Assembly (NCBI GenBank): GCA_003508835.1
Contig: PUFA01000092.1
Location: forward strand, 2,170,001 to 2,234,000
DNA: 64,000 bases
Reading direction: 5' to 3'
Source of the DNA: Eonycteris spelaea
Taxonomy: Eukaryota; Chordata; Mammalia; Chiroptera; Pteropodidae
The position numbers and the translations under genes were made by a program. Of this stretch, positions 23,801 through 36,240 are shown in pieces. Each line of letters opens with the position of its first letter. Position 1 is the stretch's first letter. The notes beneath the pieces were generated by a model. That model made no database searches, was not told the DNA's origin, and was given only the letters and a program-made list of their open reading frames with translations.

Positions 23801-25624
23801 CCATGAATTTGACCGTAGAATCAATGACAATATAAGCACTGTTGGTTCATTTTCTTCACATGAATCCCTGAGTATTAGTAGGAGATAGCTGTTCATTCAG
23901 GGTCTACGTGACATCGATTTCAGTTTGACGAATCTCCTGGTCCAGATGAGTGCTGCACCACTTTCTGTAACACGATTTTTCTGTAGCTTTCTCCCAGTCA
24001 GATGTGTGTGGTGTAGGTAAAAGCCACTACCTGAAAAAAAAAGAGGTCCGTGTCAATATATATTTCTACTGTTAATCAAATACATTACTAGGAACATTTG
24101 GGTGAATATTTCCATGGAAGCCTAACTGATTTTTTCCCTTTAATCAGTCAATCTGATTGAACTGTGATTATTAAATCAGTCAGTTTATTCACGACTCCAC
24201 TGAGCTATCCATTCATTAACAGCAAGCAGGTTTTATTCTGAGGGATACTTGAACATATCGGCAGACCCTTGACCTAATTTGGGTATTACTCCTGGAGAGA
24301 ATCAATGGGTGGCAGGTGACCATTTATCAAAATCTATGTAACTGCCATTTGGTTTTGCCTCAGTAATCTCAGGGTCTTCATTTTTAGACAAGCTTGGTAC
24401 AGAATAATCCCAAAAGATTTGAGCAGTCAAGTCTTAGGGCATAGCACTTCTGTCAGCTATTATTCTCCCTGCCCAGAAAGAATATATATTGTGCTGCATC
24501 TGTTTTTTTGTTTTTGTTTTTGTTTTTTGTTTTTGTTTGTTTGTTTTTACATTAACTTTAAGGGAGGTAGGATGAGAATTGAGTTTTACTAACTTATTCA
24601 ATATCTTCAAGTTGAATATATTACCAATTTAATTCTGTTTCATTTAGAAAATGTCTATAATAACTTTCTACTCTGAAAACAAATTTGTTTATGTAGATCT
24701 ATAAATTGGTTGTAGAATAATCTTTGTATTAGTGACCAATAATGCATGGTGCTATTTCTCCCATGGCATAATACATGGGTTAAAAAATCAAGGGGTGTGA
24801 ACTAGCAAAAGGACTGATTATCAAATAAGGACTTATTAAATAAGACTCACACGAATCAAGGATCTTAACCAGTAACATGCTTTACTAATAATTTTAAGAT
24901 TACCAGCAATCAGAAGGCATTGATGAAGCAAGAGAGGTCTGTTGTGTCCTGTGTAGCTCTCCAGGCCATTCCTCCTAGCATCAGTCATATTCTCTTTGGC
25001 CTAGAGAAATAGATGATGTTTCCATTGTGTTTGGTAGGTCATTTAACACAGTAGGGAATGTTTAGGGTATGTAATATCTCTGTTTTCCACCTCATATAGT
25101 ATTATGACTCATTTTCATTACTCTATGACTCAGGAATTCATAAGTTGGTGTACCATAGGCAATTCTAAACCAGAGAACAGGGATATCCTGTTAAAAGTAT
25201 TCCACAAATAAAAAGATTCCCTTCCTAGCCAATGTCATTAGTTTATTAACTAGGAGAACCAGATATCGGCTTGTTTGTATGTGAATTAAGACCACATTGC
25301 GTGTTTTCTTTCTTTCCCAGAGGTATTCTCCTTTGATTTATGTAGTCAACAGAGAAATTGATCACAGGCCAACTGCTTTACTCTTTTTACAAGGTGGAAA
25401 TCAGAATGGCTTCTTTCATTATTATACTTAATAACCTACTTTTAGAACTTTTGTTTCTCATTTCTGGAGCTTTGAACTTTCGCTGGCTTACAGGTCTTCA
25501 TTCCCAAGAATTAAGATAATAAAAATGTCTCTGGCAGGGGATACACAGTGATCCCTTTTAAATTGGAAGTTGAGAATGATACCTATTTTAGGGAGTTACA
25601 ATATTGGCCGAGATGACATAACTC
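23801..25624. other. Unassigned block between two L1 fragments
   Basis: About 1.8 kb without a recognised gene or repeat, containing a T/G simple tract (24502-24548). Parts could be a decayed endogenous retroviral or DNA element on the minus strand, but I saw no convincing motif. Confidence 0.5.
24502..24548 (+). repeat. (TTTTTG)n / (TTTG)n simple repeat
   Basis: T-rich tract with regularly spaced G. Confidence 0.9.
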
Positions 25625-25955
25625 GATTAAGAAAAGAGCAAAGGACCTGATAGACATTTCTCCAACGAAGGTATGCAAACAGTCAACAGATATATGAAAA
25701 GGTACTCAACATAACTAATCATCATGGACATGCAAATCAAACCACAATGAGCTATCACCTCACACCAATTTGAATGGCTATTTTTAAAAAGACAAGAGAA
25801 AATAAGTATTGGTGAGGATGTGAAGAAAAGGGAACCCTTGTGCACTGTTGGTGGGAGTGTAAATTGGTACAGTTATTATGGAAAACAGTATTGTGGGGGG
25901 TCCTCAAAAAATAGAATAATCATATGATCCAGCAATTCTACTTCTGTAAAAAAAA
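25625..25955 (+). mobile_element. L1 ORF2 C-terminal fragment, sense
   Basis: It begins near 'gatagacatttctccaacga' (25650-25669) and passes through 'ccacaatgagctatcacctc' (25742-25761). It includes 'gtgcactgttggtgggagtg' (25840-25859), which reads '[16 protein letters not shown]', the conserved C-terminal ORF2 signature. It ends in an A-rich run after 'cttctgtaaaa'. It shares unusual changes with 23221-23327, for example 'cagtattgtgggggg'. Confidence 0.85.
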
Positions 25956-26059
25956 AAATGAGCTCGGTCTTGATGTCTTGATTTTTAAAATTCAGTTTAT
26001 AAGAGTGAGCATTTCTAATCTAAAGACTCATATATAACTTCAACTTTAGGATATTCTTT

Positions 26060-26600
26060 TGTATCATTTCATTGAAAGTTTCTACCTTCGATATTGTCAT
26101 TTTGACATTAGTTGGAGGTTGGACTCTTCAGTTTAGCCTGTTTATCTTTGTAAAATATTTTTTCCCTTATATTTTCCATTTCTTGATCTTTCTTAATTTT
26201 GTTTTAGCATTTAAATTAAATTTTTATTTGACAATAATATTTCTATTTCCTTGAGCTTTTTCTTTTTTGATCTGCTCACTGCATCTTGTCTTTGTTTTTG
26301 TAGATATACTCCATAATTTGTCTTAAGATACTATGAGACCTTTTAAAAAAATTATGTTCTGTTCCCTGTATTGTCATTGTTGGATCTACAGTCATTTTTG
26401 TTTGTTTGTTTGTATGTTTGTTTTATTTATAGTGTGAGGTACTTTCAGTGTTTGATATTCCTTGTATGTACATTTGTAATTCAACATGATATTAGTAGAC
26501 GTACTGACTGGTATCCAACCTACAGGCTTTACTTTAAAATCAGTTGGTAAGAGGCAGGGCTGGGAATATTTCAAATTTCAGATAATGGGCATTTGCTAAG
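26060..26600 (-). mobile_element. Old L1 5'-region relic, antisense
   Basis: T-rich plus-strand text such as 'tccatttcttgatctttctt' (26176-26195), 'atttccttgagctttttctt' (26246-26265) and 'atgttctgttccctgtattg' (26353-26372) matches the antisense of an old L1 5' region. (TTTG)n lies at 26395-26424. Confidence 0.5.
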
Positions 26601-27029
26601 GTAAAATGCATGGTTCTCCTACTCTGCCAGTTTCTTTCTTTTCTTTAGAGATAAACACATCGTTTTTTGTTTTTGTTTTGTTTTTGCTGAGGAGATAAAT
26701 ATTTACCTGCTAGGCATTGAATACACTGGAATAAAAGTTCGATTGTTCCATATTCATTATATGATTATTCAAGTTTTCACACCTGCATTCTTTCACACTG
26801 GTGTTTCAAAGTATTAAGCTTTCTCAGAATCTTTTCAGTTAGATCAATTTATCTTTGCTTAAATTATAAGATGTGGATTCTTACACTATATGACAATTGC
26901 TACTTTTCTACATGCTGTCTTGCAGAAATTTGAAATTATCTCAAATCTATGATTTCCCTTATGCCAAATATTACTGTTTTAATTCACATCTCCTAATTTC
27001 TTCTCGACTATTAAAATCCATGATCCCAC

Positions 27030-27345
27030 AACCTTCAGCTTCTTCCCAGTTCAGCTGAAACTTTCCTTTGCCATCAGGGCTTTCCACTTAAATAGCAAAT
27101 AAAATTGTGTGGCTACAATCCTTAAAATACTCTCTCATCTCTTGATCGACTATAGAATTAAATCCAAACTTGAGTTTAGCCTATGAAGCCATTAAAAAAC
27201 TGTCCCAAATATAATACTTGAGTATGATCTTAATAGTTAACTCATATGACTATATTTTTGTTTTCTCATTGCTAGTCAATATACCTGTAAGTGAAGGGCC
27301 AGGTTTTATTTATCCATGTATCTCAATACTACTAGTTTTACCATA
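27030..27345 (+). mobile_element. L2 fragment
   Basis: 'aattaaatccaaacttgagt' (27157-27176) with 'agcctatgaagccat' (27178-27192), followed by 'gtgaagggccaggttttatt' (27291-27310), fits the 3' half of L2 in sense orientation. Confidence 0.6.
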
Positions 27346-27639
27346 AACTATTATTGTATTAATTTGTTTAAATCATTTTTTGAAACTCATACCATATGTC
27401 AAGTATTTTTCTAAGTTTTAGGTATCAGTCTTGAACAAAATAGAATTATAATTCTCATAAAAATCTGTTAGAGGCACAAGATATATGTGCTAAACTTTAC
27501 ATCCTTGTCACCTTTTACCCCTCCATGCTCTAACACACAGAAGTTTTCACAATTTTTATGAATAATCAAGGATGTGTAGAATTCTATGCCTTTTACATTC
27601 CATTCCTGTGGTTTAAGACTTAAAGTTAAGTCTCAAAAT

Positions 27640-28085
27640 TATGTGCTTGCCTTGACATTTGGTACAATCAGGAGTGTCTCCAATGATCTAACTGCAAGCT
27701 TCTCTCCTTATTCCTGTTCCCAGAGCAGAAATGTTCCCTAGCCAAACAACCATACTTCTTAAGGAACCAGACATAGTTTTACTTATCCCTGACAAAGTTC
27801 TCTGACAGCCATGGAATTATTCAAAGAAGCCAGTGATATCATCTTGCAGGAACCAGGGGAGAGTACCTCATCCCCTTGATATTTTGAAGCCTGCCTCCCA
27901 CAGCCTCCAGCTGCTCACTTTGTTCCAGTGTACAATGCCTATGTGACCCTGTGAACACAATGCCCTCTTCTGGACAGTGATTATAAGTCTTTAATAACTC
28001 CTATTGGTCTCATTTGTCCAGTGTTGTGTGTTGTATGCTCAGCCATTCTTATAATCATAGGATGAATATCCCTTCCTCAACAATG
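27640..28085 (+). repeat. Possible solo LTR-like element
   Basis: The segment is less AT-rich than its surroundings and has a late 'tctttaataactcctattgg' (27988-28007), a plausible degraded polyadenylation region, followed by a TG-rich 'ccagtgttgtgtgttgta'. This order resembles the R/U5 part of an endogenous retroviral LTR. I could not define TG...CA ends or a target-site duplication. Confidence 0.35.
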
Positions 28086-28224
28086 GGTGAATTGAAAATG
28101 ATTAAAACAATTCCTCTGCCTGTAAATCTGTGCCTTTTTCTCTCTTTTTCATAAATCAAGAGATTTATAAAAGTATTTTCTTTTGTCAAGATTTCCTAAC
28201 TTTTCAGGAAATATTACTCTATTC

Positions 28225-28430
28225 TCTTTACTCTTGCTCACTTTATTCAGTCTTCTCTGATATGATGACATAAATTTTCTGCTTATGTATGCTGTCTCCT
28301 CTTTCAAATGGTGGGCATCCCAAGGGAAAGAAAAATGTCTGTCTTTGTATTCTCAGTAACTAATAAAGTGCAGGATACTAAATATTTCCTCATAATTATT
28401 TGTTAGATAAGTTAATATATTCAAATACCA
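28225..28430 (+). mobile_element. L2 3' end
   Basis: 'aaaaatgtctgtctttgtat' (28331-28350), 'tctcagtaactaataaagtg' (28351-28370) and 'aattatttgttagataag' resemble the terminal L2 pattern of '...tgtctgtctt...cccagt...aataaatatttgttgaatg'. Confidence 0.6.
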
Positions 28431-29404
28431 GTTCCTTTAAATTGATACTCAAAACAGCCATTTAGAACAATTGTACTGGGCCAGCCATCATAATTTAAAT
28501 CCTATGACTTAGTAAAATTTAGCAATATAAGGTCGCAAGTCATGGCTAGGAAAAAGTCCATTTGGTCCTTCAAATAATTGATTCATGTGAAGAAAATAAA
28601 CACATAATAATGTGATTGAATTGGAATGCCTCATGTTGAATTGTATACTATTTTGGAGATTCCATTTTTATGATAGTGTATTAATGTAACTAAATTTTTA
28701 AAAACTCAGTAGAAAAATACAGATTGACTAGGAAAGTACATGTTCTAAAATGTGTCTAAAATGTAAAAGTAAATAGTTCCTGAGAAGTCTGGTACATTCA
28801 GGCAATATAGTTATATAGAAATTGATGAAAAACTATTTGAAGTGAAAAGAGTGGCAATCTTTATTCCATTCAGATTGCTTCATTAAGTGGAAATAATATA
28901 AAGCCATTGGAACTTTCCATCATCATTTCTTAACATTTTATTAAATCCCTAACGAACAGTGGAAGGCAGAATAGACAAAGTGGCACACTGTTAAACTTTT
29001 GCACCAAATGTTTTGAGAGAAAGAATAGGAATAGTGTTCTGATAAATTTCAAGTCAGTAAATAACCTGATTTGCCAATGGAGGGATAAACTACATTGTTT
29101 GTTTCAGCTATGAGTTAGCTGTGTTCTTTTTTGAGAGAGAGGAGAAAAGAGAACAGAAAAGTAGAAAGGAAAAGGAAGAGAGGATGAATGATAGGAGAGT
29201 GTTCCCCTAGTTTTCAGTAAAATATTTACAACATACTGTAGCATGCATTCTAGATAATGGCAAGAGAGGAAACACATCTTATTGATGTTTCACACAGAAT
29301 CATTCTTAAATTAAAGGCTAGATTAGAGAATGACATTTCATAGTAATATATCAATTTATAGCTGAAATCTGTTAGACTTTGCAATGTCTAATTGTATTAA
29401 TTAA
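28431..29404. other. Unassigned non-coding stretch
   Basis: Nothing recognised. A purine-rich patch lies at 29135-29200. Confidence 0.6.
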
Positions 29405-29840
29405 CTATTGAAATGTAATAAACCACTTTAAAACTTAAGGATTAAAATAGCAATCATTTATTTAGCTCAGGACATTCCTGGATGGCAACTTAGGCTGGGC
29501 TCAACTGGATAGTTTTTCTTCTTGCCTGGGCTACCTCATGTACCCTGAGGCAAGCGTTTTGGCCAGTCTTGGCTGGACTTTCTCATACATATAGGGTCTT
29601 GGTTAAGACAGCTAGTTTGACTCAGTTCTAGTTCACTCAGCCTGTTTCATTCAAGACTATCCCAGGCTTCTTCATATGGTGGCTGGGCAGAGTTCCAATA
29701 GGGAAGAAAGCATGCAAAGCTCCTGGAGGCACGTCTTGGAACTGCTACACTATTTTGCTTCATTTTATTGCCAAACCAAACCACAAAGTCAGCTCAGATT
29801 CCAGGGGTAGAGATTTAAGGACTTCAAAGGATATAGATTT
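29405..29840 (+). mobile_element. Old UTR-like interspersed repeat
   Basis: 'aacttaaggattaaaatagc' (29433-29452), 'aatcatttatttagctcagg' (29453-29472) and 'taggctgggctcaactggat' (29490-29509), followed by 'ggcttcttcatatggtggct' (29665-29684) and 'caaagtcagctcagattcca' (29783-29802), trace a common decayed mammalian repeat. I think it is an L1M 3' UTR, but the name is unresolved. Confidence 0.55.
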
Positions 29841-29989
29841 AGAGAAGAATATAGGGTGTGGTCATTATTATATCTACCACATAAATGTACAAGAATTGGA
29901 GACAAATGAGAGCAAAATTCTGGAAATGGTGACAGAAATCAAGTATTTTAAAATGAGAAGTTCTTTCAGAAGTTTGTTTTAGAAAGTTT

Positions 29990-30087
29990 TGAGAACTAGT
30001 CAATAGAAATAAGTTTGTTTAGAAGTTTTAAAGATTTTTCTGAAAGTATTTTTTTTTTAGGTTTTTATTTCTATTGACTATTTCTCA
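29990..30087. repeat. 23-bp near-perfect inverted repeat, 52-nt loop
   Basis: The left arm 29990-30012 (starting 'tgagaactagtcaataga') and the right arm 30065-30087 (ending 'attgactatttctca') are reverse complements over 23 positions with a single mismatch. A folded transcript would form a long hairpin. No known family recognised; it could be a small palindromic transposon relic. Confidence 0.85.
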
Positions 30088-32654
30088 CAAGTATTGATGA
30101 ACTTAATATTAAAGCAGTATAGCTTATCGAAAGCATAAATACAAGTTAATTTGCAAAGCAATATAAACTTAGTTGCCAGTTCTCAGGACACAGGTCCATA
30201 GTCTTGAATTAATATTCTAGCTACAAATGAATTTTCCAGCTATTCATATAGGTGCCATTTATTATAGATTAATGAATTTGCCTATAAAGAGTATACTAAT
30301 AAATTTGATATTTTATTATTATTTGTAAAAAAAAAGATGTAATATTCTAAATGGTCTAATTAACCTTTTTAAAAAGCTATGACTGCAGTTTTTAGTAATG
30401 TTTGTTCTTAGGAACTATATTATTAGAATCAACCTAGTAATTGATAAGGGGGTAATTTTTAAATTTTGTGTCATAGCTAAGAAAGTAGTATTTCTACAAA
30501 AAATGAATATAGTATTTATAGAACTTTCCAGTACACAATGAGGGATCAGAATCAACCAAGTTGGCTATAAAACACAAACAAGGTACGTTTTCTGTAATAT
30601 TTCCCAGAACATCATTCTCAGCTTCTATCAGATAAAAATTGATTATAGGAACAGAAAACCAAGGTATGCATGTATTTCCAAACTTATTATTAGTTAGCTC
30701 AAAAAACTAAGAATTGTAATGTCAATCTCAAGTTTTCCAATTCAGATGAGTTATATTCATAGATAATTATCATATTTATTACTGATAATCCATTTTTATA
30801 TGTTAGAAGCCAAGCAAATCAGTGCTAAAATGAGTCAACAAATATTTTGGAATAAGAAAAAATGAGAGAGACTTCTACATGAATTGTCTATAGGAGGGAA
30901 TACCAGTAAAGGTACCGGTGTTATTTTTTATGTCCAAAAGTGCCTAAACTCTTCCATGAAGAAACAGAAGAGATGGAACAACACAATTGCTTTTTTCTAA
31001 ATTATAAAACATACCATTGCTGAAAATTATGTTTGACTTCATATACTACTTAGCATCCAAATAGCAGTTAAAGTTTTATGGAAAAAAGGGGGAAAGAATC
31101 TTGCTTAATTTTAGCAAAGGTCAGTGAAATATATAAAGCATAAGACTTCTCTTCCCTCCATCTTGATACAAACTCTTGAAAGAAATACAAAATAAGTGAG
31201 TTGAAATGTAGTCCATGTAAAAAGACATTTCAGTTGTCTGCAGTTCGGTTATTAATGGCGTGATCAGCCACATCTACCATGGTCTCTTGCCTTTGGAGAG
31301 TGAATTACAAAGAGATTCAGCTGGTTCAACTACAATTATTAGAAGCTAGCTTTTAAGCAGTACTAAAATTTTCTCTCATGGATTTCATAAAAAAAAAAAA
31401 ATTGGACTAACCTAAAAATCTGTTAGTGTTAGCACCTCATTCTGAATGAACATGCTCCATCAATTAAGTAAATTTTTTTGCCAAGCCCCTACATTTATAT
31501 ATTATCATTGTCATTTTAAGTTTTGTTGTCTAATGAAGCAACACTGAATAAAGGATTTTCCTTAAAAATCAATTAAAAGCCTCTAGCTATTTTGGTGTAC
31601 AAGACATGAAACCATTAAATTATTTGCAAAGTTTGTTCTAAGCTTAAATTCTTTATTATCTGAAACAGAGCCAAAACATTTCGAGATTGTTTTCTACTAA
31701 CATACTACCAGATGGATATTAGGATTACTATTCAGAACCTTTAGGTCACAGTATCTGGGTTGTATGCATGATGTGCAAAGCTCTTCAGTCTATAAAAAGA
31801 CAGTCTCTTTTCAATAAAATTTACAAATGACTGGAAAGGCTAAGAATTGTTTTCTTCATGTTTCCTTAAGGTCATAAGATATATGTAAATATTACATAAA
31901 TTGAATGTTAAGGTTATAAATAGAAAATCTAATGACAAGCAAAGACAATTCTTGTTTTAATAATTACTAAATTACAATATTCATACTTTACATAGTATTT
32001 TAAATGACTAAATGTCAATAGAATTTCTTAACTCAATTTAGTTAAGTTCTTAGTGACTTTTACTTACACACCGTACTAAGCCAGTCAGTATAATATTGCT
32101 TTGAGAATTGACCACTAACATTGATCATGTGGAATAGTCATGTAATGGGTACTGAATAATTTACCCTTTGGAGTGTTTCAGTTGACTGCTAAGGCCTTTG
32201 ACATAATTTTATTCTTAACAGCTGTTGATATAAGGGGCTACTTTAAAGCCAGCAAAAGACAAAAAAAAAAAAAAAAGCACAGTTTTAATGTTTATCTTAT
32301 TCCCTCAGCAAATGTTCTTTCTGGTAGTCCAATTGAAATTCAGTGTTTTTCTACTTTAAGACAAGAGTTATTGAGGAAAAATGAATGAATGTAAATAAAG
32401 AGTACTACTCATGTAGCCTTAAAAGTTATCCTTAAAGTGCATGTAATTAGTGCCTTAGTTCACTTCTTGTCTTGAAGTACTTGGTGCTTATCTGTCTAGG
32501 CGATGGTATGATGGGTTACAAGCAGGAGTCTTCATCTAAGACCATAGGAAAATGACAGAGAAGACATTGTTCATTGATCCCTAGAAACAAAAGCAGTGTG
32601 GGATAAATTTAGCCAAAAGGAAATTTATTGTGAGGCTGGAGAAATTAGGCTTAA
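30088..32654. other. Unassigned non-coding stretch
   Basis: About 2.6 kb AT-rich with nothing recognised apart from homopolymer A runs (near 31388 and at 32261-32276). Confidence 0.6.
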
Positions 32655-32736
32655 TAGGTGACAAGAGCTGTTCTCAGCATTTCATGTGGATTTTCGCTTT
32701 CGACCCTCACCATAACTCTATGTTATTATTCTTTTT

Positions 32737-32793
<57 letters not shown>

Positions 32794-32860
32794 CTGAAGA
32801 AATAGAGACACAGAGTTAAGTAATTTGTTTGCCTGGAAAGGCAGCTGGACTGAGTGCACG
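32655..32860 (-). mobile_element. Antisense MIR split by a (TA)n tract
   Basis: Before the tract, 'accctcaccataactctatg' (32703-32722) and 'ttattatt' match antisense MIR. After it, 'gctgaagaaatagagacaca' (32793-32812) and 'gagttaagtaatttg' match the next part of the antisense MIR. The microsatellite therefore grew within the SINE. Confidence 0.7.
32737..32792 (+). repeat. (TA)n microsatellite
   Basis: TA tract of 56 bases broken once by a C at 32745. Confidence 0.97.
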
Positions 32861-34629
32861 CCAGCCATTTTCAAGTCTTCTAAGCTCTTTGTTCAAGATT
32901 CAGAGCCTCATGAGAGACATCCTGTTGATCTAACTTGGTTCCTGGGTGGCTGCAAAGTACTTTGCAGTGGATGTTGGGTCCTTCTCTAATAATCAAATCT
33001 CTTCTACACTGGGAAAATAAGGAAGCTAAAAATCAAATCTTTTGTAAAAGAAATCAACAAGGTCATTAGGTCCAGAGGCACCAAGAAAAGGGAATAAAAT
33101 TAAGATTTTTGGAATTAGGGAGCTCAGAATAAGCACCAAAGGAGATCGAGAGTTTCCTAAAATATCAGTTGTGACTACAGCCTGATTCTGTAATACACAC
33201 ATGGATTATATGACCACCAAAGGATAAATTAAGGAAGACTAAACCAATTCTGTAAGTGAGAACAGTATCATTTACTCTCCAATTAATTTGAGCTCATAAC
33301 CAACTATAAACTATGTACACTATTCAGGTAATGATTGAGTTACACATACCTTTTCCTACCTAAGATTCTGATGAAGCTCTTAGCAGGATATGTCTTTTTC
33401 TTCCCCAGGTAAGTTCTGTGTTATCCACACAGACATATTTACTTACATCCTGTACCATTTTTCTTCTATAACGGCCAAAAGAAAAATATCAGTTGCTCTT
33501 TAGAGACATCTTGTCTAAGTGAATCTTTACAAAACTGCCAGTCATGCTCTTGATGCTCAGTACAGGGCAGATCAGATAAACACTGCTTTTTACCTTGTGT
33601 GTGCAGGGGATAACATGAAGGGATAGAAAGTCCATGGGCTGATGAGGAGATGCGGGATTTATTCTTAATGTCCTATCTCAGAATCATTTTTGAAAATAAA
33701 ATGTGAGAAATTTTAATTGTATTTTAGAATTCTTAGAACAACAGGAAAGTCTTCTTTTTCATCCAGCAATGCATGAATGAATGAGTTACTGCTATATTTT
33801 TCCCTTCTCTTTCAAACCTCTTAAAAACTTACAGTTGCTATCTATATTTACTATGATTTGGCTTTTGTCTCCACTGAAACTGCTCTCATCAAAGTCAACA
33901 ATAAGCTTTTTTCACATTAACAAATACATATGGGCATTTTAGTCTAGCATGTTGCCTTCTGTATTTTATTCGATCCTAGTGGCTTCTGTCCCCCCTCACT
34001 CCAAATTCTTCCTCACTTAAAATATGAAAACTAAGTTTAATTCTATCAAACATTACACTTGAAAAAATTTTAAAACTTGTACTAAATGCAAAATAAACAT
34101 AATAAAAAATAACTGTCCTGGTTATTATCCAGCATTTCTCTACCCCACATCTCTACAGATGCAAACATCTATCCATTTAGATGCTTCGTTGGTATTTACC
34201 GTTTTAGTTATAAGTGATCTTCCTACACTACTATCTCATTTTCTACTTTCTCAATTGATTTATAAATTTTAGTATATATTTTTTAATTTTATGTTGCATG
34301 AGTATTTTAGCTCTTCGATCTAACCATATCCCAATAAAATATAGATAAATTTTTGGATAAAACCATATTTAATCTCTAATACAATTTAAGTATCATGTAT
34401 TTCTGTTCCTAATAGTGTCCATGATTTTATTTGTATATGATTTTATTAATAATCACCTTATTTAGTTTATTTGATGAACTATCTGTACATCTTCTATGTA
34501 AAATATTTCCCGATATAATTTTTTATTTGACTAGCCTGATAAATAATTTATCAGTTCAATTACTTTTTTTTAATGGGGACATCTTCCCAGCACCACTCTC
34601 TGATCTCCTCCTCTAGCCTAAAGGAGTTC
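32861..34629. other. Unassigned non-coding stretch
   Basis: No gene or confident repeat seen over about 1.8 kb. Confidence 0.6.
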
Positions 34630-34654
34630 TTTTTTTTTTTTTTTTTTTTTTTTT
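34630..34654 (+). repeat. Poly-T run (T25)
   Basis: Pure T tract, possibly the antisense of a retrotransposon poly-A tail. Confidence 0.95.
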
Positions 34655-34689
34655 GGCAGTTGTATATAGCCTTTGTTTGGGGAATTCTT

Positions 34690-35800
34690 GCCTGCATTAG
34701 TTTTTCTTATTCTTGGTGGCACATGTTTTGCTAGTAGTTTCCTGAGAATAGGCCCATGGGAGATAAATACATAAGGATTTGCATATTGAAAAATGTCTTT
34801 ATTTTATCTATTTACTCTACTGATAGTTTAAATAGGAGAAGAGATCTCCATTTAATCTCATTTTCACTCCTAATTTTGAAAGCATGGCTTCATTGTTTTC
34901 TAGCTTCTAGTGGTGCTTTTGAAGAGTTTGATGAGATTGGCATCTTTTATCTGTGTGTGACCTTGCTTCTTGCTGGGAAGCTTTTAGTGCTTTCTTTCTT
35001 TTTTTTATCTTGAAATTTTATGAGAATGTGTCATAGGCCTTTTTTTTTTTTTTTTTTTTTTTAGTTTAAATTTTTTCAACTATTTGGGCATTCTGTTTTT
35101 GGAATTTCTGTTGGTTTATTGCTTTACATTCTAGAAATGTTACTTTTCTATTATTTTTATCTTGATTTCCCTTCTGCCTTTTGCAGGATATCCTCTGTTA
35201 TATATTCCAAATCTTCTATTGAACTTTTATCATATTCCTTTAGTTGTCATAGTTTCTGATAATTTATTTTCTCTGAATGTTTCTAATAGGAATCTATAAT
35301 CTATAATGTTTCTAATAGGAATCTATATTCGGTCACAGTGTCTTTTCTTCCACTCTGTTGTCTTTTTCTTGTGAATTTCTCTCTTTTCCCCTATTCTCCT
35401 CCCCCCGTTCTCTACCTTTGCACCCCTCTCACTTTCTCTCTTCTTTGCCTTACTCATTAGAGTCTTTCTCAAATATCTGCTGAGTCTTAGCCATTCATTG
35501 TACATTAGGACTAAGACACTAACAAGCTGATGGCAAGCTCTGTATATACTAGCAGGGCTTTAAGACCAGGCAGAACTTGCTTCTGGTGAAGGATTCTCAA
35601 TTTTCTCTTGAGAAACCCTGGATGTCAATTATCCATAGGTGTTTCTCTGGATAGTTGAATTCTTCAAGATAGGTATGTTCTAACTGCCTGCTGGAGGTGG
35701 ACTTACGCTGTAGATGGGAAAATAAACAGCATAAACATGATTGTTGACATTCTGGAACTTGGAGAGAAAAAGTAGTGGGTCAGATATATTTTTTTTTCAC
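34690..35800 (-). mobile_element. Old L1 5'-region relic, antisense
   Basis: 'catggcttcattgttttcta' (34883-34902), 'gcttctagtggtgc' (34903-34916), 'tcttgaaattttatgagaat' (35008-35027), 'ttttggaatttctgttggtt' (35096-35115) and 'ccaaatcttctattgaactt' (35208-35227) follow the antisense of an old L1 5' region in the expected order. It contains a T23 run (35040-35062) and a local 23-bp duplication (35276-35298 and 35305-35327). The right edge is uncertain. Confidence 0.5.
35276..35327 (+). repeat. Local direct duplication, 23-bp copies
   Basis: The copies at 35276-35298 and 35305-35327 (both starting 'aatgtttctaataggaat') are identical and offset by 29 bp. Confidence 0.9.
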
Positions 35801-36019
35801 AAGAACTTTCAGTTAATTCCTATTTTTCATTATGTGACCTAACCTGCTCTACTTTCTATTTCTTAGTTGAGATCCAGAGACTAAATGTCAGTCTACTATG
35901 GAGGTTGCTGAATTGGTGTATGTATGTGGCAAGGAGTGTCCAGGGCTTCCTATTTGGCAGGCTTGCTGACATCACTTTCCTTGCTTTCCTCTTAAGAAAG
36001 TACTCTTAAACAATGCAGC

Positions 36020-36240
36020 AAGGTAATTAAGACCTCAGGCTTAATCACCATAACTGTATTTGTGACTTTGGGCAAGTTACTTAAACTCTGTGTGCCTAAG
36101 TTTCCTTATCCTTAAAATAGACATAATAATAGTAGTAATCTGTAACGTTTTTGTGAGGGTTAAACATGTTCATATACTTAAGAATAATTATATAAATAGT
36201 GATATAATGATATAGTAAGTACTGTTAGCCATTTTTAGCT
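36020..36240 (+). mobile_element. MIR SINE, well preserved
   Basis: 'gactttgggcaagttactta' (36064-36083), 'aactctgtgtgcctaagttt' (36084-36103), 'ccttatccttaaaatagaca' (36104-36123) and 'tttttgtgagggttaaacat' (36149-36168) reproduce the MIR core in order. Confidence 0.85.

Noticed and set aside
23801..25624. Possible endogenous retroviral internal region on the minus strand
   Set aside because: I looked for retroviral enzyme and capsid motifs on the minus strand and saw none clear enough to claim; left unassigned.
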